From assembly GCA_015999745.1 (NCBI GenBank), contig JAECQP010000005.1, positions 31,974-95,973 on the forward strand: a stretch of 64,000 nucleotides of DNA, written 5' to 3'. A model generated the notes under the pieces. It was not told the origin of the DNA and ran no database searches. It worked only from the letters and a program-made list of their open reading frames with translations. Made by a program: the position numbers and the translations under genes. Of the stretch, positions 18,198-26,417 are shown in pieces (position 1 is the first letter of the stretch; each line of letters begins with the position of its first letter). The DNA is from Sphingobacteriia bacterium (GTDB lineage: Bacteria; Bacteroidota; Bacteroidia; Chitinophagales; Chitinophagaceae).

Positions 18198-18869
18198 ATG
18201 CAACCAGACAGAGATTACAAGGATAGTTTTCAGCACAAAGGGATGAGGAAAAAGCTGATAGAAGTGCTGCGTGAGAAAGGGATTACGGATGAGGCGGTAC
18301 TGGAAGCCATGAACAATATCCCCCGTCATTATTTCCTGGATTCTGCATTTGATAAGATTGCTTATGAAGACAGGGCGTTTCCGATCGCTGCCGATCAGAC
18401 AATTTCGCAACCGTATACCGTAGCATATCAAACACAGTTGTTGCAGGTGAAAAAGGGCGACAGGATTCTTGAAATCGGTACGGGAAGCATTTATCAGACT
18501 ACGGTACTGGCAGAGATGGGTGCACAGGCCGTATTTACGATTGAACGGCAGAAAAAACTGTTCGACGAGCAGAAACGCTACTATCATTTCCGCAGCAAAT
18601 ATCCCAATATCAAATTCTTTTATGGAGATGGATTTGCCGGGCTGCCCACTTACGCTCCCTTCGATAAGATCCTGATCACCGCCGCTGCCCCCTTTATTCC
18701 ACCTAAACTGGTGGAACAACTGAAACCGGGCGGTTGTATGGTGTTGCCGGTGGATGAGGGCGAAGCGCAGCGTATGTTGCGTATCACGAAACGGGAGGAT
18801 GGCAGTATTCAGGAAGAAGCTTTTGAGCGCTTCTCTTTTGTGCCGATGCTGACCGGGAAGAATGAATAA
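18198..18869 (+). CDS. pcm: Protein-L-isoaspartate O-methyltransferase
   Basis: SAM-dependent enzyme of 223 residues that methylates isoaspartyl residues in damaged proteins and starts their repair. Family features are MNNIPRHYFLDSAF, the QTISQPYTVAYQTQLL segment, motif I (ILEIGTGSIYQTTVLAEMG) and FDKILITAAAP. Motif I is odd: the usual GTGSGYQ reads GTGSIYQ, with ATT in place of a glycine codon, which could affect SAM binding. A -7-like TATATTCG at 18186 lies only four bases from the ATG. The gene stands between the phosphosugar mutase and a toxin-antitoxin pair. Confidence 0.92.
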   Translation: MQPDRDYKDSFQHKGMRKKLIEVLREKGITDEAVLEAMNNIPRHYFLDSAFDKIAYEDRAFPIAADQTISQPYTVAYQTQLLQVKKGDRILEIGTGSIYQTTVLAEMGAQAVFTIERQKKLFDEQKRYYHFRSKYPNIKFFYGDGFAGLPTYAPFDKILITAAAPFIPPKLVEQLKPGGCMVLPVDEGEAQRMLRITKREDGSIQEEAFERFSFVPMLTGKNE

Positions 18870-18914
18870 TACAGGTTTTCAGGAAAATTTAATGCTGCAA
18901 AAACAACATGGGTT

Positions 18915-18922
18915 TATTTTTG
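18915..18922 (+). promoter_or_regulatory. -7 element of the toxin-antitoxin operon
   Basis: TATTTTTG, a full match to the Bacteroidota TAnnTTTG -7 consensus, 26 bases before the antitoxin ATG. No clear -33 element. Confidence 0.5.
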
Positions 18923-18948
18923 TACTAATTTTAGTGTAAAATAATACT

Positions 18949-19479
18949 ATGTCAAAAGTTGTCAAAGGAAAGGCGCTGGCACCCGGGGAGAACAAACCCC
19001 TGAAAATCAGGCATGGTGTATACCAGCGGCAGGGCAGTGTATTATCGATTGTCAGGGAGCCTGTTACCGAAGCGTCCATCAAAACAACTGCAAAGATTCC
19101 GGGCGAAATGACCGGTTTTGAAAAAATGGTTGTGTTGGAAGGTGGCCTGTCCAAGAATGACCTGGTTCAACTGAAAGATAAATCCGGCCTGGGGTACGAT
19201 CAGCTGGCCAATGTGCTGTCCGCGGCAAGGACTACGTTAATCAATAAAAAAGGGAAAGAGCGTTTCAGCAGAGACCTGAGCGAGCGGATACTGAGCCTGG
19301 CGGATATTTATTCGTACGGGTATAAAGTGTTTGAAGAAGTGGACGCTTTCAATGAATGGGTGGATACGCCCAATGCTGCGCTGGGCGGTAAAAAGCCTTT
19401 TGCCTTGCTCGATAACCAGTTTGGAAGAGAAGAGGTTAAAAACCTGATTGGCCGTATTGAATATGGCGTTTATTCCTGA
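18949..19479 (+). CDS. Antitoxin, Xre/MbcA/ParS type (DUF2384)
   Basis: 176-residue antitoxin of the RES-Xre type II toxin-antitoxin family. The N-terminal half is a DNA-binding Xre-like region with helix-turn-helix character around GLGYDQLANVLSAARTTLIN. The C-terminal half is the toxin-binding DUF2384 domain, with AFNEWVDTPNAALGGKKP and IGRIEYGVYS. It is followed after 9 bases by the RES toxin, the normal order for this family. The -7 element TATTTTTG at 18915 lies just upstream, and autoregulation by the complex is expected from the family. Confidence 0.9.
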   Translation: MSKVVKGKALAPGENKPLKIRHGVYQRQGSVLSIVREPVTEASIKTTAKIPGEMTGFEKMVVLEGGLSKNDLVQLKDKSGLGYDQLANVLSAARTTLINKKGKERFSRDLSERILSLADIYSYGYKVFEEVDAFNEWVDTPNAALGGKKPFALLDNQFGREEVKNLIGRIEYGVYS

Positions 19480-19488
19480 TTCCCTTTT

Positions 19489-19962
19489 ATGACCGTATAT
19501 CGCTTATCCAAAAAGCAATTTGCATCAGATCTTACAGGGGAAGGGGCCCGGTTGTTTGGCGGACGCTGGAACCACATACACACAGGCTGTTTGTATACAT
19601 CTGCGTCCCGGGCGCTTGCCTTACTGGAGTTTTCTGTAAATGTAAACAGGATACTGGCGCCTAAAAGCCTCTGTATCGTAACGCTGGAAATTTCTGAAAA
19701 AAACATGTTGAAGCTGGATATCCGGGATTTGCCAGGAAACTGGCAGGAGGTTCCTGCACCCGGATCGACCCGGGATTTTGGAACAGGCTTATTGCAGGAA
19801 GCCCGTTACAGTGTCATTGCCATACCTTCGGTGATTGTTCCGGATGAATACAATTATCTGCTGAATCCCCTGCATAAAGACCATGCAAAACTACGTATTA
19901 CTGCAGTCCGGGAACTGGACTACGATGGCCGGATCAAAGCGGGACCAACAGGGCAAAAATAA
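19489..19962 (+). CDS. RES-domain toxin (NAD+ phosphorylase family)
   Basis: 157-residue RES-domain protein. Family residues are visible: Arg and Gly in GARLFGGRWNH, Tyr and Ser in CLYTSASRALALLEF with the conserved Glu, and the C-terminal LLNPLHKDHAKLRI. Characterised RES toxins degrade NAD+ by phosphorolysis and stop growth; the same role is inferred here. The gene begins 9 bases after its antitoxin. Its stop codon is the first base-pairing segment of the terminator hairpin that ends the convergent receptor gene. Confidence 0.9.
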   Translation: MTVYRLSKKQFASDLTGEGARLFGGRWNHIHTGCLYTSASRALALLEFSVNVNRILAPKSLCIVTLEISEKNMLKLDIRDLPGNWQEVPAPGSTRDFGTGLLQEARYSVIAIPSVIVPDEYNYLLNPLHKDHAKLRITAVRELDYDGRIKAGPTGQK

Positions 19963-19990
19963 AGAGTGGCCGCTTTCGCGAACCACTCTT
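19962..19990 (-). terminator. Terminator of the 884-aa receptor gene
   Basis: 8-bp arms AAGAGTGG (19962-19969) and CCACTCTT (19983-19990) around an inner CGC/GCG stem. On the minus strand the hairpin is followed by TTTATTTTT, a good U-tract. The first base of the hairpin overlaps the stop of the convergent RES toxin gene. Confidence 0.75.
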
Positions 19991-20025
19991 CTCTTGAACT
20001 TACTCTAAAACTCAACACAAAATTT

Positions 20026-22680
20026 TTATTGCTGAATCATATCCATACCGCCATTCTGGTCGGCCTTGGTGTTCTTACGTTTGAACAGTGTGGCATCAAA
20101 CTTACCAAAGCGATAGCTGAAGTTCAGTCGCAGAATCTGCGGGTCTCTTCTACGCTGGCTGGTCTGATTAAAGAAAGTACTCTCTGAATAGGATTCAAAT
20201 AACTGTGTTCTGAAAATATCGTTCATGCTTAAGGTAAGCACACCTGTTTTCCCGTTTTTCCAGGTAAAGTCTTTGCGGATCGCCAGATCCACGCCATAAC
20301 GTGGCAGGTTGTAACCTTGTGCGCCGGATTGAGGGCCGCCGCCAAACATCATACCGCCGCCGCGACCGCCGCCACCGCCAGAGCTTGGCGGCAATACGGT
20401 TTTAGCCATATAATCTCCGCTTAGCTGAATGGAAACACCTTTAGCAACTTTAAATGTATTGTTCAGTTTGGCAAACCAGCTCAACTGTTCCTGGCTCAGG
20501 TTGTCCTGGCCGGGTACATTGGCATTGATTTTTGAATTGAAAATGTTCAAACTGGCTGTCATTTCCCACCATTTGGTGATGGGGGTTTTATTGGTCAGTT
20601 CCAACCCGTAGGTAAAGGCTTCGTTGGCGTTGATGTAAGTACTGAAATAAGCGCTGTCGCCTGGAATCAGGGCATTGGCATCCCGATATACGTAGCGGGT
20701 AATCAGGTTGGTGGAATATTTGAAGAAGGCGGTAGCCAGGAAATTAGATCCCTTCTTGTAAGCATTGTTCCAGGACATTTCGAATGAGTTAGTGAACTCC
20801 GGCTTCAGCCCGGCATTACCAATATTGATGTTCTGCGGATCGGAATAATCTGGGAACGGCATCAACTGAAAGAAGTTCGGCCTGTTAACCCTGCGGGAAT
20901 AGTTGATCTGGTAATCCTGCTTATCGTTGATCTTATAGGTAATGAAAGCACTTGGGAACAGGCTCAACGGATAGTTTACTTTAAAGCTGGCAGAGTCCTG
21001 ACCCTTCGCATTCAGTAAGGTGCCGTTGTAGTTGGAACTTTCGGCACGTAACCCCAGCTGGTAGCTCCATTTCTTCACTTTAAAACTGTACGTGGAATAG
21101 GCCGCATACACCTGGTCGTTGTATTTGTAGCGATTGCTGATCAACGGAACCAGCTCGTACACATTGGTTGAAGCATTCATCCGGTACTGATCCAGGATAT
21201 TGCTGAAATCACGGATTGCGCCTCTGCCACCGGCTTCAAATTTGGAGTCTTCGGTCAGCGGATTTTCATAATCTACCTGAAAAGTGTGGTTGATGGTATT
21301 ACCATTTCCCAATCCTTTCTGCAGCAACGGCGTTCCTTTGGCAGTACCATCCAGGTTGTAAGTGCGGTTGGCAATATTGGACTCGTTATTGTTTTTGCTG
21401 TTGTTGTAGTTGTAGTCTGCAGAAATATTATGCCCGTTTTTCTCAAAATTGTGTTTGTAACTCAGCTGCGTACCAATGTTTTCGAAGTTGGATGTTGATT
21501 GTGTGTTAATATTATTATAAGAAGTTAAAATACCCTTAATGGTTGAGTCTACTTTCTGGGTCTGATCATTGTTGAACTGGCCTTTGTTGTAGTTGGCCGT
21601 AATGGAAATGGTATTTCTGTTGTCCACAAAATAATCAATACCACCTCTGAAGAAGGCAAAATAACCTTTGTTGGTGGAGTTCTGCACATTGTAGATGCTG
21701 CTTGGTGTTGTCAGCAGGTTGTTTCTGTTGGTAATACCGTCAGACAAAGATTTACGCTGGTTGTAGCTGCCGCTACCGGTGAAGTTGATCTTGTTCTGGC
21801 GGAGGTTGATATCTCCACCCAGGTTTACTCTTCCGCGTGTATCAATGCCGGTTCTCAAACCGCCATTATACCCTGTTTTTTTGTTCTTCTTTAAAACGAT
21901 GTTTAAGATTCCCGCGTTACCGCCGGAAGCATCAAATTTTGCAGAAGGGTTGGTGATCAGTTCTACTCTGTCAATGATATCTGAAGGAATCTGATCTAAT
22001 GTAATAGTAGTAGGTCTTCCGTCGATGAATAAAGTAGGGGCCGCATTTCTGAGGGTTACGTTGCCATCAATATCCACGTTCAACGCGGGGATATTTCTCA
22101 TTAACTCGGTAGCGGATTGGCCGGATCCCATCAGGTTCTTGTCTACGTTGAAAATTTTACGGTCGATGCCCATTTCAAACTGAGGCTTGCTGGAAGCAGT
22201 AACGGTTACATTACCCAGGTTGGTGGCGTCTTCCTCCAGCTTAATATTACCCAGGTCTTTGTCGGCCATACCCAGTAATTGCTGCATATTGGCGCCGGAG
22301 CGATCCGTAGGCATTTTAATACCAAAGCTGATGGTTTTTTCGAGGTTTTTATAACCCAGGGAGCTCATGATCAGTTTAAAGTTTCCGAATACGGGAAGAT
22401 TATCAAAACTAAAATCTCCGTTGGCCGGGGTAATGGTCGTACCCAGAATGGCTTCTTTCATTTTCTTTGCAACCGAATCAAACTTATTTCCTTTCAATTG
22501 AACGGTAACGCCTTCAATGCCTTTGCCTGTTTTGGGATCCACGGCCTTCCCATAGAAATGGCCGATATTCATGTTTTGTCCGCCGCCGTTTCGGGCGCCC
22601 ATCATTCCCGGCATCTGGGCCGAGACAAATGAACTGCTGGAAAATACGAAGGTGAGTATAACTAAAAAATTGCGCATCAT
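20026..22680 (-). CDS. Outer membrane beta-barrel receptor (884 aa)
   Basis: Second receptor of the outer membrane beta-barrel family in the window. Signal peptide MMRNFLVILTFVFSSSSF to SAQ, then a carboxypeptidase-regulatory-like domain (GKAVDPKTGKGIEGVTVQL, about 45-140), a plug-like region (VTVTASSKPQFEMGIDRKIF, then LMRNIPALNVDIDGNVTLR and IDRVELITNPSAKFD, about 155-265) and a long barrel. An unusual Gly-rich stretch (SSGGGGGRGGGMMFGGGP) near residue 775 probably forms an external or periplasmic loop. No SusD-like gene is adjacent, and the ligand is unknown. A strong hairpin terminates it at 19962-19990. A short palindrome lies 18-31 bases upstream of the start. Confidence 0.9.
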   Translation of the reverse strand: MMRNFLVILTFVFSSSSFVSAQMPGMMGARNGGGQNMNIGHFYGKAVDPKTGKGIEGVTVQLKGNKFDSVAKKMKEAILGTTITPANGDFSFDNLPVFGNFKLIMSSLGYKNLEKTISFGIKMPTDRSGANMQQLLGMADKDLGNIKLEEDATNLGNVTVTASSKPQFEMGIDRKIFNVDKNLMGSGQSATELMRNIPALNVDIDGNVTLRNAAPTLFIDGRPTTITLDQIPSDIIDRVELITNPSAKFDASGGNAGILNIVLKKNKKTGYNGGLRTGIDTRGRVNLGGDINLRQNKINFTGSGSYNQRKSLSDGITNRNNLLTTPSSIYNVQNSTNKGYFAFFRGGIDYFVDNRNTISITANYNKGQFNNDQTQKVDSTIKGILTSYNNINTQSTSNFENIGTQLSYKHNFEKNGHNISADYNYNNSKNNNESNIANRTYNLDGTAKGTPLLQKGLGNGNTINHTFQVDYENPLTEDSKFEAGGRGAIRDFSNILDQYRMNASTNVYELVPLISNRYKYNDQVYAAYSTYSFKVKKWSYQLGLRAESSNYNGTLLNAKGQDSASFKVNYPLSLFPSAFITYKINDKQDYQINYSRRVNRPNFFQLMPFPDYSDPQNINIGNAGLKPEFTNSFEMSWNNAYKKGSNFLATAFFKYSTNLITRYVYRDANALIPGDSAYFSTYINANEAFTYGLELTNKTPITKWWEMTASLNIFNSKINANVPGQDNLSQEQLSWFAKLNNTFKVAKGVSIQLSGDYMAKTVLPPSSGGGGGRGGGMMFGGGPQSGAQGYNLPRYGVDLAIRKDFTWKNGKTGVLTLSMNDIFRTQLFESYSESTFFNQTSQRRRDPQILRLNFSYRFGKFDATLFKRKNTKADQNGGMDMIQQ

Positions 22681-22697
22681 GATCTTGAATTAATTAA

Positions 22698-22711
22698 ATG
22701 CAAAGTTGCAT
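22698..22711. promoter_or_regulatory. Palindrome upstream of the 884-aa receptor gene
   Basis: ATGCAA-AG-TTGCAT, 18-31 bases upstream of the receptor start. It overlaps a near -7 element on the minus strand (CAACTTTG) and could be an operator; no regulator gene is adjacent. Confidence 0.25.
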
Positions 22712-22807
22712 CAGGTTTATGTGGTTAAGATTCGCTTTATACAAGCGGTAATAAGACAAATTTGAATGGGTAAAGTTTAGTCAAATAGGGTGCCACCCGG
22801 TCGTACA

Positions 22808-22837
22808 ATCGGTGATCGGCTTGTCTGATCGGTGATC
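22808..22837. repeat. 10-bp direct repeat near DUF445 stop
   Basis: ATCGGTGATC occurs at 22808-22817 and 22828-22837, centres 20 bases apart. The second copy overlaps the stop codon of the DUF445 gene. No element ends here that I can see. Confidence 0.5.
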
Positions 22838-23435
22838 AGGCGATCAATGTCAATAATACCTGAATCAATCCAATCACAAAACCAAGAACTCCGCCAATAA
22901 TTTCCACAAAACGGAACTCTTTAGACATAATGTCATTGAGCAGTTGTTCAAGTTTATCGGAGGAAAATCCCCTTACTTTTTCAGCAACAATTTTTTCGAG
23001 GTCCAGCTCTTCCTGCAGGTTATTCATGTAATTCTTCATGATCTCCGGAAAGAGTTCGGTTAATTCAGCAATAAAGACTGCTTTCAACTGGGTAATGGTC
23101 TTATCGCCGATAAACATACTGATTACCGGCATTTGATCGGCCAGTTTAACCCGTAAGAAATGATCGATATGCTGTTCCACAAAGGGCATCAGCTTCTGTA
23201 CATTGGCCGGATTGCTGATTTTAGCCTCAATATCCTGAAAGGAGAGTAATTCGTTGCTGACCATTTTTCCCAGTTTTTCAGCAAATTGTTGCTGCCTTTT
23301 CGGGAAAATACCATGAAACGGGATGCCGAGGATGTATTTAGGCTCCTTCGGGTGAAACAGCATCTTGATAGCTATCCAGTTGGTAAACCAGCCTATAAAG
23401 GCTGAAATCAGCGGGATCAGGTAAATCAGCTTCAT
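22836..23435 (-). CDS. DUF445 membrane-anchored protein
   Basis: 199-residue member of the DUF445 (YheB-like) family. A hydrophobic N-terminal segment (LIYLIPLISAFIGWFTNWIAIKMLF) and a C-terminal one (EIIGGVLGFVIGLIQVLLTLI) flank a helical, charged middle that is probably cytoplasmic. The N-terminal NWIAIKMLFHP and GIPFHGIFPKRQ are family hallmarks. Function is unknown for the family. A terminator and tRNA-His lie just upstream on the same strand. A 10-base direct repeat (ATCGGTGATC) overlaps the stop codon. Confidence 0.88.
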   Translation of the reverse strand: MKLIYLIPLISAFIGWFTNWIAIKMLFHPKEPKYILGIPFHGIFPKRQQQFAEKLGKMVSNELLSFQDIEAKISNPANVQKLMPFVEQHIDHFLRVKLADQMPVISMFIGDKTITQLKAVFIAELTELFPEIMKNYMNNLQEELDLEKIVAEKVRGFSSDKLEQLLNDIMSKEFRFVEIIGGVLGFVIGLIQVLLTLIA

Positions 23436-23451
23436 ATTGGGTTTAAATTTA

Positions 23452-23483
23452 AAAACCTATAAAACAGAAGTCTTATAGGTTTT
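23452..23483 (-). terminator. Intrinsic terminator after tRNA-His
   Basis: A perfect 11-bp inverted repeat (AAAACCTATAA at 23452-23462 and TTATAGGTTTT at 23473-23483) with a 10-base loop. On the minus strand the hairpin is followed by a T-rich tract, as expected for termination of the tRNA transcript before the DUF445 gene. The arms are AT-rich, so the strength is uncertain. Confidence 0.65.
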
Positions 23484-23489
23484 ATAAGG

Positions 23490-23564
23490 GGAGAACGATG
23501 GGTCTCGAACCCACGGCCTTCAGTGCCACAAACTGACGCTCTAACCTACTGAGCTACGCTCTCC
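23490..23564 (-). tRNA. tRNA-His (GTG anticodon)
   Basis: Read on the minus strand the gene folds as a cloverleaf: acceptor beginning GGAGAGCG, D-arm GCTCAGTAGGTTAGAGC, anticodon arm TCAGT-TTGTGGC-ACTGA with anticodon GTG, and T-arm GTGGGTTCGAGACCCAT. The extra G at position -1 opposite C73, which identifies histidine tRNAs, is encoded. The genome-encoded 3' end continues CC rather than a full CCA. A hairpin with a T-run lies immediately downstream. Confidence 0.95.
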
Positions 23565-23667
23565 GTTTAATTAATGGGCTGCGAAAATAGTATATTTTTT
23601 GAAAAAACAATCAATCCAAAGCTTTGTTAATTGGATATATTCATGTTTTAATAAAATCATTTTAGGC

Positions 23668-23675
23668 TATTTTTG
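23668..23675 (+). promoter_or_regulatory. -7 element of the S41 protease gene
   Basis: TATTTTTG ending eight bases before the ATG at 23684; would give a very short leader. Confidence 0.5.
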
Positions 23676-23683
23676 GGCAGATC

Positions 23684-25855
23684 ATGCAAAAACTCAAGCA
23701 ATTTATGAAGAGTAGAAAAGGTTTGGTGCTCACAGCCATCGTATTATTCGGTGCGCTTTTTTTTGCGTTTCGGAACATTGGAGGCAGTAATGCCAATGAA
23801 ATGGTTACGCTTCAACAACGTTTACTGAATGCAGTGGGAGCGCTTCTTGAGCAGGAACATTTTAGTCCCCAAGCCATTAACGACGATTTCTCTAAAAAAA
23901 TTTTCCACAAATACCTGGATCAGCTGGATGGAGATAAAACCCTGTTTTTACAGAGCGATATAGAATCTCTGAAAAAATACGAGACTACCATCGACGACGA
24001 AATTCACGGAGCGGTGCTGACGTTTCAGCCGGCGGTAAGCGCCATCTACGCTAAGCGGGTAGCGGAAGCCAGCCAGCTGTATAAGGACATCCTGTCTAAA
24101 CCATTCAATTTCTCAGTGGATGAGTCCGTTCAACTGGATGGGGAAAAACTGCCTTTTGCAACCAGTGAAGCTGATCGGATGGATCGTTGGAGAAAGAAAC
24201 TGAAATACTATACCCTGGAACGCTATGTGGATCTGCTGGATCAGCGAGAAAAAAACAAGGATCAGAAAGGATTCATCAGCAAGCCTGATGATAGCCTGGA
24301 ACTGGAGGCAAGGACCAAAGTGATGAAATTCATGGATCGTACCTTCAACCGGATCAAAACCACTTTTAATGAAGAACAACGGTTTAACTCATTTGTAAAT
24401 GTGGTGACCAACCTGATGGACCCTCACACCGATTATTACCCGCCGCTGGAGAAAAGGGGATTTGATGAGCGCATGAGTAACCAGTTTTATGGAATTGGCG
24501 CACAGCTGCAGCAGAACGATAATGGAATCAAAATTGCCAGCCTGGTAACAGGCGGGCCGGCCTGGAAATCCGGCCAGATCGCCACCGGAGATATGATAGT
24601 AAAAGTAGGACAGGGTAAGGATGAACCGGTGGATGTAAGCGGATATGAAACAGAAGATGCAGTGAAACTGATCCGTGGAAATAAAGGCACAGAAGTAAGC
24701 CTGACCATTAAGAAACAGGACGGTACCAGTAAAGTGGTTGCCCTGATTCGTGAAAAGATAGAGCAGGATGAAGGGCTGGCCAGAAGCGCAGTTATTAAGA
24801 GTGGCAATGATAAAATCGGCTATATCTCCCTGCCGGATTTTTATGCCAATTTTGAGGACCAAAACGGATTCCGCTGTGCAGATGATGTGGCGAAAGAAGT
24901 AACCAAGCTCAAGGCCGAGAATGTAAAAGGCATCATCATCGATCTTCGTTTTAACGGAGGCGGATCGCTGGTGGAAGCTGTAAAAATGGTAGGCTTGTTT
25001 ATTAAGAGCGGAACCGTAGTGCAGGTGAAAGAGCGCGGAGGCAAGGTAGACAGCAGAACCTGGAGAGACAATGATGAATCTGTGTTATACGATGGCCCGT
25101 TAACCGTACTGGTGAATGAATTAAGCGCCTCTGCCAGCGAAATCTTTGCTGCTGCCATACAGGATTATAAGAGAGGAATCGTAATAGGCAGTACCTCCAC
25201 CTATGGTAAAGGAACAGTACAGCGCCCGATCCCATTCGGTAAGCCCATCGACTTTTACAGTGGCAGAACAGAATATGGTGCAGTAACGCTTACTTTCCAG
25301 AAATTCTACAGAGTAAACGGCGGTTCTACCCAGTTGAACGGGGTGGTACCCGATGTGGTGATGCCGGATTCTTATGAATATTTAAAGATCAGGGAAAAAG
25401 ATAATCCCAACTCATTGCCATGGGATGCCATTGCTAAGACAGATATTCAACCATGGCAGTTTACCGGTTCAACCGATCTGGCTACCATCAGTAAGCAGGA
25501 GCAGGCTAAAATTGCTGCCGATGCCAATCTGAACCTGCTGCAGGAAAACCTGCGCTGGTTATCGAAGAACAGCGAGAACCCGGTAGATCTGAAGCTGGAG
25601 AAATATAGAACACAGCAAAAACAGGTTGTCAATACCGTGAACCAGAACAATAATCTTCTGAAACTGAAGCAGGAGATGGAGGTTGTTGCCATGGATGCAG
25701 ATAAGGACAAGTTTTACAACAACCCGGATAAGAACAAGGGAATCCGCTACCAGGAATGGTTGAAGTTCCTGAAAACGGATTTGCATATTGAAGCGGGTGT
25801 AAAAGTGGTAAATGAAATTGCCATGTCTCAAATGGCGGCTACTGCACGTAAATAA
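23684..25855 (+). CDS. Carboxy-terminal (tail-specific) processing protease, S41 family
   Basis: 723-residue periplasmic Prc-type protease that degrades or trims proteins from their C-termini. An N-terminal signal anchor (GLVLTAIVLFGALFFAFRN) is followed by a helical Prc N-terminal domain, a PDZ domain (about residues 260-355, GIGAQLQQNDNGIKIASL onward) and the S41 catalytic domain. The Ser/Lys dyad is in LSASASEIFAAA (near residue 483) and TYGKGTVQ (near 510), and a DUF3340-like C-terminal helical region follows. A -7 box at 23668 lies eight bases from the ATG. The gene lies next to the UpxY regulator, with no evident functional link. Confidence 0.93.
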   Translation: MQKLKQFMKSRKGLVLTAIVLFGALFFAFRNIGGSNANEMVTLQQRLLNAVGALLEQEHFSPQAINDDFSKKIFHKYLDQLDGDKTLFLQSDIESLKKYETTIDDEIHGAVLTFQPAVSAIYAKRVAEASQLYKDILSKPFNFSVDESVQLDGEKLPFATSEADRMDRWRKKLKYYTLERYVDLLDQREKNKDQKGFISKPDDSLELEARTKVMKFMDRTFNRIKTTFNEEQRFNSFVNVVTNLMDPHTDYYPPLEKRGFDERMSNQFYGIGAQLQQNDNGIKIASLVTGGPAWKSGQIATGDMIVKVGQGKDEPVDVSGYETEDAVKLIRGNKGTEVSLTIKKQDGTSKVVALIREKIEQDEGLARSAVIKSGNDKIGYISLPDFYANFEDQNGFRCADDVAKEVTKLKAENVKGIIIDLRFNGGGSLVEAVKMVGLFIKSGTVVQVKERGGKVDSRTWRDNDESVLYDGPLTVLVNELSASASEIFAAAIQDYKRGIVIGSTSTYGKGTVQRPIPFGKPIDFYSGRTEYGAVTLTFQKFYRVNGGSTQLNGVVPDVVMPDSYEYLKIREKDNPNSLPWDAIAKTDIQPWQFTGSTDLATISKQEQAKIAADANLNLLQENLRWLSKNSENPVDLKLEKYRTQQKQVVNTVNQNNNLLKLKQEMEVVAMDADKDKFYNNPDKNKGIRYQEWLKFLKTDLHIEAGVKVVNEIAMSQMAATARK

Positions 25856-25899
25856 GCCCTTTTACAACTGGTTGTCGCTGATCGAACTAATGCTGTTAC

Positions 25900-26409
25900 A
25901 TGGAAAAGAAACTGGAAAAGAAGTGGTTTGCGCTGTATACAAAACCGCGATGGGAAAAAAAGATTGATGCCTCATTACTCAGGAAGGGCATTGAAAGCTG
26001 GTGTCCTTTGCAAAAAGTGGAAAAACAGTGGTCCGATCGTAAAAAAGTAGTTGAAGATCCTCTGTTCAAGTCCTATGTATTTGTTAGGATAGCCGAAACA
26101 GAAAAAACCAATGTACTCCTGACCGACGGGGTGCTGAATTTTGTATACTATCTGGGAAAACCCGCAGTGATCAAGGAAGAGGAAGTGAACAATATCAAAA
26201 TGTACCTCGCCGAAAAAGACGCCCGTATTACCATTATTTCAGAAGAAGGATTCCGGGAGGGCGAAAAGATTCGCGTCAACTTCGGAGTGTTCATGGATAA
26301 GGAAGGAACCGTATTGCGCGGAAGCAGGAAAAAAGTATACGTACAGTTGCAGAGCCTTGGACAGGTAATGGTTGTTGAGTTCCCCGCAGAATATTTATCT
26401 CCGCTTTAA
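25900..26409 (+). CDS. UpxY-family transcription antiterminator (NusG paralogue)
   Basis: 169-residue NusG-like protein. The N-terminal NGN domain (KKWFALYTKPRWEKKID, then LFKSYVFVRI) and a C-terminal KOW-like segment (EGEKIRVNFGVFMDKEGTV) are visible. In Bacteroides, UpxY proteins are encoded first in capsular polysaccharide operons and allow RNA polymerase to read through the long 5' leader of their own operon. Here it is followed by only a broken fragment of a capsule gene, so it may be an orphan left after loss of its operon, or it may now act elsewhere. It starts 44 bases after the S41 protease gene. Confidence 0.88.
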   Translation: MEKKLEKKWFALYTKPRWEKKIDASLLRKGIESWCPLQKVEKQWSDRKKVVEDPLFKSYVFVRIAETEKTNVLLTDGVLNFVYYLGKPAVIKEEEVNNIKMYLAEKDARITIISEEGFREGEKIRVNFGVFMDKEGTVLRGSRKKVYVQLQSLGQVMVVEFPAEYLSPL

Positions 26410-26417
26410 TTCAATCC

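Noticed and set aside
22808..22837. Direct repeat as a target-site duplication or CRISPR fragment
   Set aside because: Only two 10-base copies with a 10-base gap, and no mobile gene or third unit nearby.
23490..23564. Phage or island integration site at tRNA-His
   Set aside because: No integrase gene and no repeated tRNA 3' end were seen in the flanks.
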